From the NCBI RefSeq assembly GCF_024347615.1, contig NZ_AP025508.1:3224001-3288000 (forward strand): 64,000 nt of DNA, written 5' to 3'. The DNA comes from Vibrio splendidus (GTDB lineage: Bacteria > Pseudomonadota > Gammaproteobacteria > Enterobacterales > Vibrionaceae). Made by a program: the position numbers and the translations under genes. The notes beneath the pieces are model-generated. The model did not search any database. It had not been told where the DNA came from and was given only the letters and a program-made list of their open reading frames with translations. Of this stretch, positions 58,227-64,000 are shown in pieces. Within the stretch, counting starts at the first letter, position 1. Each line of letters begins with the position of its first letter.

Positions 58227-58424
58227 ATGTCGAAAAAAATCACCATCGTTAAATGCCCTCAATGTAATGCCGACGTTGAATGGGGCGAACAAAGCCCACA
58301 CCGCCCGTTTTGCAGTAAGCAATGTCAGATGATTGATTTCGGTGAATGGGCAGACGAAGAGAACAGCATTGCTGGCGCACCAGACATGTCAGATAGCGAT
58401 GGTTGGTCGGAAGATCCGCACTAA
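58227..58424 (+). CDS. yacG: DNA gyrase inhibitor YacG (zinc protein)
   Basis: This 65-residue protein binds one zinc through Cys10, Cys13, Cys29 and Cys33 (KCPQCN, FCSKQC). In E. coli it binds GyrB and inhibits gyrase. The C terminus is acidic and flexible. A 98-base heptamer array begins one base after its stop codon, within its 3' untranslated region. Confidence 0.93.
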   Translation: MSKKITIVKCPQCNADVEWGEQSPHRPFCSKQCQMIDFGEWADEENSIAGAPDMSDSDGWSEDPH

Positions 58425-58425
58425 G

Positions 58426-58523
58426 CGAGTAACGAGTAACGAGTAACGAGTAACGAGTAACGAGTAACGAGTAACGAGTAACGAGTAACGAGTAACGAGT
58501 AACGAGTAACGAGTAACGAGTAA
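58426..58523. repeat. Fourteen perfect copies of a 7-bp tandem repeat (CGAGTAA)
   Basis: The heptamer CGAGTAA is repeated 14 times without a mismatch from one base after the yacG stop codon to 58523. The perfect identity implies recent slippage, and copy number should vary between strains. It lies upstream of the yacG terminator and so is transcribed. Confidence 0.97.
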
Positions 58524-58529
58524 ATTTTG

Positions 58530-58560
58530 AAGGGTTGGCGTTTAACGTCAATCCTTTTTT
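58530..58560 (+). terminator. Terminator of pil-coaE-zapD-yacG unit
   Basis: AAGGGTTGGCG pairs with CGTCAATCCTT (two G-U pairs) around TTTAA, with a T-run. It directly follows the heptamer array. Confidence 0.8.
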
Positions 58561-58587
58561 ATTGCCTATAGCATGGTACGAATAGAG

Positions 58588-58621
58588 ATTCCCTACTCCT
58601 TCCTTCGTCAGTCTAGGGAAT
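58588..58621. repeat. Intergenic inverted repeat, possibly a dispersed Vibrio element
   Basis: ATTCCCTA at 58588-58595 and TAGGGAAT at 58614-58621 flank an 18-base spacer with CTTCCTTCGTC. The flanking stretch CGTCATCCCC...GAGCGAGGAACGAGCG (58652-58680) has a similar style. Both resemble short palindromes often seen between genes in vibrios; only one copy is in this window. Confidence 0.4.
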
Positions 58622-58720
58622 GACAGTTAAATGTGAGTTTCGTTTAAGTCCGTCATCCCCAAGAGCGAGGAACGAGCGAATTGAGGCTCTCTTACCTACT
58701 CAGATCTAAATAGCAGACAC

Positions 58721-58750
58721 AAAAAAGCGGAGCCAAATGGCTCCGCTTTT
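58721..58750. terminator. Bidirectional terminator downstream of rplS
   Basis: AAAAAAGCGGAGCC-AAAT-GGCTCCGCTTTT; on the minus strand it ends the rpsP operon. Confidence 0.9.
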
Positions 58751-58771
58751 ATCGATAGAATGCAAAAAGAA

Positions 58772-59125
58772 TTACTTCTTAGTAAGCTTCTCTTTAATAC
58801 GAGCTGACTTACCAGAACGCTCACGTAGGTAGTACAACTTGGCACGACGTACTGCACCACGGCGTTTAACTTCGATGCTATCAACCATTGGAGAGTGAGT
58901 TTGGAACGCACGCTCTACGCCTTCACCGTTCGAGATCTTACGAACTGTGAATGCAGAGTGTAGACCACGGTTACGAATAGCGATTACAACGCCTTCGAAA
59001 GCCTGTAGACGCTCACGGTCACCTTCTTTTACCTTAACCTGAACTACAACAGTGTCACCTGGTGCGAATTTAGGAAGGTCTGATTTTAGTTGCTCTTCTT
59101 CAAGAGCCTTGATGATGTTGCTCAT
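58772..59125 (-). CDS. rplS: 50S ribosomal protein L19
   Basis: This 117-residue protein matches L19, with [26 protein letters not shown] and the basic [21 protein letters not shown] terminus. It contacts the 30S subunit at the interface. It is the last gene of rpsP-rimM-trmD-rplS. Confidence 0.97.
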   Translation of the reverse strand: MSNIIKALEEEQLKSDLPKFAPGDTVVVQVKVKEGDRERLQAFEGVVIAIRNRGLHSAFTVRKISNGEGVERAFQTHSPMVDSIEVKRRGAVRRAKLYYLRERSGKSARIKEKLTKK

Positions 59126-59184
59126 TTGTATAAATTCCTAGAATAAACTGATACTAAATTTAATAGGTTACTGCTTGCTTTTCG

Positions 59185-59925
59185 TTAAGAGCGTTGCTCT
59201 TTAATGAATTCAGCCAGTAATTGTTCCTGTTCGTCAGTCAGAGCTAGGTTTTCCAGGAGCTCTGGTCTTCTTAGCCAAGTTCGGCCCAACGATTGTTTTA
59301 ATCGCCAGCGACGAATGTCCTTATGGTTTCCAGACTTGAGTACCGATGGCACATCTTTATCGTCTAGCACCTCAGGGCGCGTATAATGGGGACAATCTAG
59401 CAAACCATTTGCAAAAGAATCTTCTTCTGCTGAAGCGAAATCTCCAAGTACACCCGGAACAAACCGAGAGACTGAATCAATCAACGTCATGGCTGGCAGT
59501 TCGCCACCCGTCATCACAAAATCTCCAATCGACCATTCTTCGTCGACTTCAGATTGAATAATGCGCTCATCTACCCCTTCATAGCGACCACAAATAAGAA
59601 GCAAGTTCTCGTTTGTTGCCAACTCTTCAACACCTTTCTGGTCGAGTTTACGACCTTGAGGTGAAAGATAGATTACTTTCGTCTTTCCCGGTGCTGCTTG
59701 CTTGGCAGTTTGGATAGCATCGCGCAAAGGCTGAACCATCATTAACATGCCAGGACCACCACCGTAAGGTCTATCATCAACAGTGCGATGTTTATCATGA
59801 GTGAAATCGCGAGGATTCCATGTCTCAATAGATAAAAGACCTTTTTTAACCGCTTGACCTGTTACTCCAAAATCAGTAACAGAACGGAACATTTCAGGAA
59901 ACAGGCTAATAATGCCAACCCACAT
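59185..59925 (-). CDS. trmD: tRNA (guanine-N1)-methyltransferase
   Basis: This 246-residue SPOUT methyltransferase forms m1G37. The knot motifs [13 protein letters not shown] and [14 protein letters not shown] and the [10 protein letters not shown] segment are present. m1G37 prevents frameshifting. It follows rimM by 26 bases. Confidence 0.97.
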   Translation of the reverse strand: MWVGIISLFPEMFRSVTDFGVTGQAVKKGLLSIETWNPRDFTHDKHRTVDDRPYGGGPGMLMMVQPLRDAIQTAKQAAPGKTKVIYLSPQGRKLDQKGVEELATNENLLLICGRYEGVDERIIQSEVDEEWSIGDFVMTGGELPAMTLIDSVSRFVPGVLGDFASAEEDSFANGLLDCPHYTRPEVLDDKDVPSVLKSGNHKDIRRWRLKQSLGRTWLRRPELLENLALTDEQEQLLAEFIKEQRS

Positions 59926-59951
59926 GTGTTCTCTCGCTCTGTAATTTGGAG

Positions 59952-60506
59952 TTAGAATCCAGGATCCCAGTCAACTTCGATCCGGCGAGCTTCGCGATCA
60001 ACTTTCTTGATCACTTGCTCTTCAAGGTACGGTACTAACCGTTCCTTTTGGCCAAAAGCATCTTTAAGATTTGCTTTAATTACTAGAACATCGTTCGAGC
60101 CAGTTTCTAATAGGTCAGTGACCTCACCAAGGTCGTAACCTTTAGTGGTAAAAACTTGCATACCGAACAATTCGCGCCAGTAGAATTCATCTTCTGACAA
60201 TTCAGGTAACGAAGCAGGGTCAATAGCAATTTCAAAGTTAGTCATCAGTTGCGCGTCTTCACGAACATCTAATCCCGCTAGCTTACATACATAACCTTGG
60301 CCATGACGTTTCCAGCTCTCAACTTTGTACTCAACCCACTTACCCTTTTGGTTTAAATACCAAGGGCTGTAATCAAATATGCTTTCAGCATTGTCTGTGT
60401 AGGAGAACACTTTAAGCCAGCCACGAATACCATAGGTAGACCCAAGTTTACCCATGACAATTCTATTATTTTGCTCGCTCATCGTTTCTTTACCCTTCAT
60501 CGACAT
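59952..60506 (-). CDS. rimM: Ribosome maturation factor RimM
   Basis: This 184-residue protein assists 30S assembly. [20 protein letters not shown] and the PRC barrel segment [21 protein letters not shown] are typical. I keep the ATG at 60506 ([12 protein letters not shown]), which resembles the start annotated in other Vibrio. An internal ATG at 60482 would give 176 residues and fits the E. coli start, so the N terminus is uncertain. Confidence 0.94.
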   Translation of the reverse strand: MSMKGKETMSEQNNRIVMGKLGSTYGIRGWLKVFSYTDNAESIFDYSPWYLNQKGKWVEYKVESWKRHGQGYVCKLAGLDVREDAQLMTNFEIAIDPASLPELSEDEFYWRELFGMQVFTTKGYDLGEVTDLLETGSNDVLVIKANLKDAFGQKERLVPYLEEQVIKKVDREARRIEVDWDPGF

Positions 60507-60530
60507 AAGCTATTTCTCTTTAAAAAAGAA

Positions 60531-60779
60531 TTAAGCCGCTTTTTGAGCGTCTTTAACTAGCTTAGCTACACGATCAGATAGAGATGCGCCTTGACCAACC
60601 CAGTGGTTAACACGATCTAGGTCTAGACGTAGACCTTCTTCTTGACCTTGAGCAGTAGGGTTAAAGAAACCTACTTTCTCGATGAAACGGCCAGTTACAG
60701 AGTTACGGCTATCCGCAACTACGATTTGATAAAATGGGCGCTTCTTTGCACCGTGACGTGCCAAACGAATGGTTACCAT
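60531..60779 (-). CDS. rpsP: 30S ribosomal protein S16
   Basis: This 82-residue protein begins [20 protein letters not shown], which is near universal for S16. It is essential for 30S assembly. It is the first gene of the rpsP-rimM-trmD-rplS operon. Confidence 0.98.
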   Translation of the reverse strand: MVTIRLARHGAKKRPFYQIVVADSRNSVTGRFIEKVGFFNPTAQGQEEGLRLDLDRVNHWVGQGASLSDRVAKLVKDAQKAA

Positions 60780-60813
60780 GTCGTCCTCTTTGCTTTCTTA
60801 ATAAAATAATTAA

Positions 60814-60840
60814 CCCCAAGTATAAGTAAATAGCTTGGGG
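60814..60840 (-). promoter_or_regulatory. Stem-loop in rpsP leader
   Basis: CCCCAAG and CTTGGGG flank 13 bases. On the minus strand the second arm is followed by TTAATTATTTTATT, and it lies about 35 bases before the rpsP ATG. It could be an attenuator or a ribosomal protein target. Confidence 0.45.
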
Positions 60841-60865
60841 TCTCGTGCCAAATTAAAGCCCCGGA

Positions 60866-60893
60866 ATTTTACTCTTATTCCGGTGCAATGCAA
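60866..60893 (-). promoter_or_regulatory. Candidate promoter of rpsP operon
   Basis: On the minus strand TTGCAT (60888-60893) and TAAAAT (60866-60871) are 16 bases apart. The -10 matches five of six positions. The region is also a palindrome (CCGGAAT/ATTCCGG, 60861-60883). Confidence 0.45.
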
Positions 60894-60991
60894 GGGCTTT
60901 AGCTATTTTTTCACCAACATAGCAACCGGATACTTTCTGTGACACGGCTAACACTATGAAAAGTAACGTAGCTAAAGCTTACATTTGTAGA

Positions 60992-62386
60992 TTATCGACC
61001 AAACGGGTTAAAACCACCACCCATTCCGCCCATACCTCCACCGCCGCCCATCATGCCTTGCATGTTGCGCATCATGCCTTTCATTCCACCTTTCTGCATT
61101 TTCTTCATCATCTTCTGCATTTGAGTGAACTGTTTAAGCATACGGTTTACATCTTGTACCTGCGTACCAGAACCTGCAGCAATACGCTTTTTGCGTGAGC
61201 CTTTGATTAGGTCTGGACGCTGACGTTCTTTCATTGTCATAGAGTTGATGATCGCTTCCATTTGCTTGAACATCTTGTCATCAACTTTATCTTTAACGTT
61301 GTCTGGTAGCTGAGACATACCTGGAAGCTTATCCATCATGCCCATCATGCCGCCCATGTTTTTCATCTGACCAAGCTGCTCACGGAAGTCTTCAAGGTCA
61401 AAGCCTTTCTTCTCTTTGAACTTCTTAGCCAGTTTCTCTGCTTTCTCGGTATCAACGTTTTTCTGTAGGTCTTCAATAAGAGACAGTACGTCGCCCATAC
61501 CTAAGATACGAGAAGCAACACGATCTGGGTGGAATGGTTCTAGTGCGTCAGTCTTTTCACCAACACCTAAGAATTTAATCGGCTTGCCAGTGATATGACG
61601 AACAGACAGTGCAGCACCACCTCGCGCATCACCATCAACTTTCGTCAAGATAACACCGGTTAGTGGAAGCGTATCACCAAAAGCTTTTGCAGTGTTCGCA
61701 GCATCTTGACCAGTCATTGCATCAACAACGAACAGAGTCTCTACTGGTTTAATGGCAGTATGAAGCTCTTTGATCTCGCCCATCATCTCTTCATCGATAG
61801 CCAAACGACCAGCAGTATCGACAATTAGCACGTCGTAGAATTTCTTCTTCGCATGGTCGATTGCAGCGTTTGCAATATCAAGAGGCTTTTGATCAGCTGA
61901 AGATGGGAAGAAGTCGACGCCAACATCGCTTGCTAACGTTTCAAGCTGTTTGATTGCCGCTGGACGGTAAACGTCGGCAGACACAACCAAAACTTTCTTC
62001 TTGTCGCGCTCAGTCAGGAGCTTAGATAGCTTACCTACCGATGTGGTTTTACCCGCACCTTGTAGACCTGCCATTAAAATAACGGCTGGCGGCTGTGCTG
62101 CTAGGTCAAGAGCCTCGTTAGACTCACCCATCACCGCTTCAAGCTCAGCTTGAACGATCTTAATGAATTCTTGACCAGGAGTTAGAGATTTAGAAACCTC
62201 AACACCCACAGCGCCTTCTTTTACGCGCTTAACAAAATCGCGGACAACTGGCAGTGCAACGTCGGCTTCAAGTAGCGCCATACGTACTTCACGCAGCGTC
62301 TCTTTTATATTGTCTTCGGTCAGACGACCTTTACCGCTGATGTTCTTCAGCGTTTTGGATAGACGATCCGTTAAATTATCAAACAT
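60992..62386 (-). CDS. ffh: Signal recognition particle protein Ffh
   Basis: This 464-residue GTPase targets membrane proteins. The start MFDNLTDRLSKTLKNISGKG at ATG 62386 matches the family; a TTG at 62404 is rejected. G motifs are GLQGAGKTT (near residue 100), DTAGRL and TKVDGDARGG. The methionine-rich M domain (residues about 300-435) binds 4.5S RNA and signal peptides, and the tail is Gly/Met-rich (GGGGGMGGMGGG). Confidence 0.97.
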   Translation of the reverse strand: MFDNLTDRLSKTLKNISGKGRLTEDNIKETLREVRMALLEADVALPVVRDFVKRVKEGAVGVEVSKSLTPGQEFIKIVQAELEAVMGESNEALDLAAQPPAVILMAGLQGAGKTTSVGKLSKLLTERDKKKVLVVSADVYRPAAIKQLETLASDVGVDFFPSSADQKPLDIANAAIDHAKKKFYDVLIVDTAGRLAIDEEMMGEIKELHTAIKPVETLFVVDAMTGQDAANTAKAFGDTLPLTGVILTKVDGDARGGAALSVRHITGKPIKFLGVGEKTDALEPFHPDRVASRILGMGDVLSLIEDLQKNVDTEKAEKLAKKFKEKKGFDLEDFREQLGQMKNMGGMMGMMDKLPGMSQLPDNVKDKVDDKMFKQMEAIINSMTMKERQRPDLIKGSRKKRIAAGSGTQVQDVNRMLKQFTQMQKMMKKMQKGGMKGMMRNMQGMMGGGGGMGGMGGGFNPFGR

Positions 62387-62577
62387 AGTTTTCTCTTCGC
62401 TCAAAACTGCGACTATTACTGTGAGTATACATTAGCGCGGATTAGAGTCATACCCGTTGTAGAGCGTTAATCATCCACGCTTGTGATGTGAGACATTATT
62501 CACTTGGAATTGAATGAGGTTCACCATAGCCCCAAAGAGCGATGCGAGGTATAATTCGCCAATTAGTAATCATTTAA

Positions 62578-63381
62578 ATGGATACCATGGACAGTCTTAT
62601 TGCGATCGCAGCGGCCTTTCTTTATACAATGGCGATTTCCACGATCATTCCAGGTCTCGTGCACCAAACAGGAATCCGCGTAAAAACGGTGTTTATCAGC
62701 GCATTACTTGCTCTAGCTTTCCATGCTTGGTTGCTTGGCGATTTAATTTTTAATGCCAGTGGCCAAAACCTCAGTATCTTGAACGTTGCTTCATTGATCA
62801 GTTTAATCATCTCTTTGGTCATGAGCGGTGCGATGCTCAAAACCCGTTTGTGGTTCATCTTGCCGGTTGTTTATAGCTTCGCTGCTCTAAATCTAATGGC
62901 TGCCACTTTTCTTTCAAGCACGTTCATTAAACATCTAGAGAATGATCCAAAGCTGCTACTGCACATCTCTTTGGCTTTGTTCTCATACGCGACGTTGACT
63001 ATCGGTGCGCTATACGCCCTGCAACTTGCGTGGCTAGATCACAAACTTAAAAAGAAAAAAGCGTTAGTGATAAACCCTAACCTACCTCCTTTAATGATGG
63101 TGGAAAGACAGCTTTTCAAGATCATTCTGATCGGTAATGGCTTATTAACAGGTACTTTATTGACTGGCCTTATCTTCGTACAAGATATGTTTGCTCAAGG
63201 AAAAGCACACAAGGCTGTATTGTCTTTTATTGCTTGGGTTATCTACTCCATCCTTCTGTGGGGTCACTATCAGAAAGGTTGGCGTGGACAAAAAGTCACT
63301 TGGTTCGCACTTGCCGGTGCCAGCATGCTCACATTAGCCTACTTCGGTAGCCGCTTCGTTCAGGAAATCATCCTGAATTAG
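62578..63381 (+). CDS. ypjD: YpjD-like inner membrane protein (CcsA/cytochrome c assembly family)
   Basis: This 267-residue protein has about eight membrane helices. It matches E. coli YpjD, which is next to ffh, and the CcsA/CcmF-related family. AFHAWLLG and the C-terminal WGHYQKGWRG are conserved. Its function is not established; a link to haem handling is family inference. Two ATG codons occur at the start (62578 and 62587); either is possible. Confidence 0.85.
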   Translation: MDTMDSLIAIAAAFLYTMAISTIIPGLVHQTGIRVKTVFISALLALAFHAWLLGDLIFNASGQNLSILNVASLISLIISLVMSGAMLKTRLWFILPVVYSFAALNLMAATFLSSTFIKHLENDPKLLLHISLALFSYATLTIGALYALQLAWLDHKLKKKKALVINPNLPPLMMVERQLFKIILIGNGLLTGTLLTGLIFVQDMFAQGKAHKAVLSFIAWVIYSILLWGHYQKGWRGQKVTWFALAGASMLTLAYFGSRFVQEIILN

Positions 63382-63508
63382 TCTGTAATATGAAGGTAAT
63401 GTCTCACACACCTTGCCTTTAAAATATTGAGTCCGTTAGATTCAATTGACATCTCGACCATGTTCGGTCATAAATTAATCAAGATACACAAATAGGAAAA
63501 GAATAGTT

Positions 63509-64000
63509 TTGGACGACATATCAACGGGTATCTTATTTGCGCTACTCGCGTGTCTCATTGTAATTTCTGGTTATTTCTCTGGTTCCGAAACGGGCATGAT
63601 GTCCTTGAACCGCTACCGTTTAAAGCACTTGGCCAATACGGGTCATAAAGGTGCCAAACGCGTAGAAAAACTTCTGAACCGCCCAGACAGATTGATCGGC
63701 CTCATTCTCATCGGCAACAATCTCGTCAACATTCTTGCGTCTGCGATCGCGACTATTCTTGGTATGCGCATCTACGGGGATATCGGCGTCGCAATTGCTA
63801 CCGGTGTCCTGACTCTCGTGATCCTCGTGTTTGCCGAGGTAACCCCAAAAACCATCGCTTCTCTGTTTCCAGAGCGTGTCTCTTACGCCAGTAGTATCCT
63901 TTTGATAATACTGATGAAGGTACTGTCACCATTGGTGATATTGGTGAACTTCATTACCAACGGTTTTATTCGTATCTTAGGTGTCAAAGCCCGTCACGAT
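63509..64000 (+). CDS. CorC/HlyC-family membrane protein, N-terminal part (YfjD/PaeA-like, partial)
   Basis: The frame runs to the end of the window (164 codons). It begins with a TTG at 63509, giving MDDISTGILFALLACLIVISGYFSGSETGM; AGGA lies 11 bases upstream, so the start is provisional. The DUF21 (CNNM) membrane domain with SGSETGMMSLNRYR and GNNLVNILASA is clear. E. coli YfjD (PaeA), linked to polyamine or cation export, has the same ffh-ypjD context. The CBS pair and C-terminal domain lie outside the window. Confidence 0.9.
   Translation, partial: MDDISTGILFALLACLIVISGYFSGSETGMMSLNRYRLKHLANTGHKGAKRVEKLLNRPDRLIGLILIGNNLVNILASAIATILGMRIYGDIGVAIATGVLTLVILVFAEVTPKTIASLFPERVSYASSILLIILMKVLSPLVILVNFITNGFIRILGVKARHD

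Noticed and set aside
58426..58523. CRISPR-like array
   Set aside because: The 7-bp units are contiguous with no spacers and no cas genes nearby; it is a simple tandem repeat.

Overview
The window reads as ordinary core chromosome of a marine Vibrio (Vibrionaceae, Gammaproteobacteria), probably outside the V. cholerae lineage and perhaps in the Splendidus clade. The evidence is a LuxR/HapR/OpaR-type quorum-sensing master regulator, a complete chitin-disaccharide operon with a GH94 chitobiose phosphorylase very close to the V. proteolyticus enzyme, the pilABCD competence pilus locus, and housekeeping gene orders typical of Vibrio. Base composition looks even. I see no insertion sequence, integrase, prophage, CRISPR array, tRNA or rRNA. 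I found no convincing undescribed multi-gene system; the unusual material is in intergenic repeats, regulatory sites and a few gene-level oddities.

Layout. 1-13463 (+): chitin oligosaccharide operon: end of a periplasmic binding protein, a four-gene Opp/Dpp-type ABC importer, GH9 glucosaminidase-like enzyme, BadF-type sugar kinase, cytoplasmic GH20 hexosaminidase, chitobiose phosphorylase and a phosphohexomutase. 13505-17417 (-): ferric iron importer fbpABC with a Fur-like box and a terminator-like hairpin after fbpA. 17715-19310 (-): glnK-amtB behind a sigma-54 promoter and an NtrC-like site. 19570-22794 (-): yacL and acnB. 23067-30333 (-): patatin-like type Vd autotransporter, PBP1B and HrpB. 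30368-36522 (+): sfsA, dksA, gluQ, pcnB, folK, panB, panC. 36629-38318 (-): ABC exporter YadGH. 38641-41219: SulP transporter divergent from a beta-carbonic anhydrase. 41299-42772: hpt divergent from the luxR/hapR homologue. 43075-50148 (-): pdhR-aceE-aceF-lpd with PdhR boxes. 50630-52203: ampD divergent from nadC. 52459-58424 (+): pilA-pilB-pilC-pilD-coaE-zapD-yacG. 58772-62386 (-): rpsP-rimM-trmD-rplS and ffh. 62578-64000 (+): YpjD-like membrane protein and the start of a CorC/HlyC-family protein.

How the genes fit together. The first 13 kb describe uptake of (GlcNAc)2 and its cytoplasmic breakdown by both hydrolysis (GH20, GH9 plus kinase) and phosphorolysis (GH94 plus mutase). The same 64 kb also carries the quorum-sensing regulator and the type IV pilus that, in V. 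cholerae, act with chitin sensing to control natural transformation. The other units are central metabolism (pyruvate dehydrogenase, aconitase), nitrogen, iron and inorganic carbon acquisition, vitamin synthesis and translation.

Most notable non-coding features: two approximately 127-bp ERIC-family palindromes, each placed exactly against the stop codon of a TCA-linked gene (acnB, lpd) and before that gene's terminator; 14 perfect copies of a 7-bp repeat after yacG; a terminator hairpin whose loop region is an NtrC consensus site upstream of glnK; an 18-bp in-frame triplication in sfsA; and an 18-bp imperfect tandem repeat upstream of the chitobiose phosphorylase gene. Several start codons were moved from the longest reading frame on the basis of ribosome binding sites and family alignment; these are noted gene by gene.
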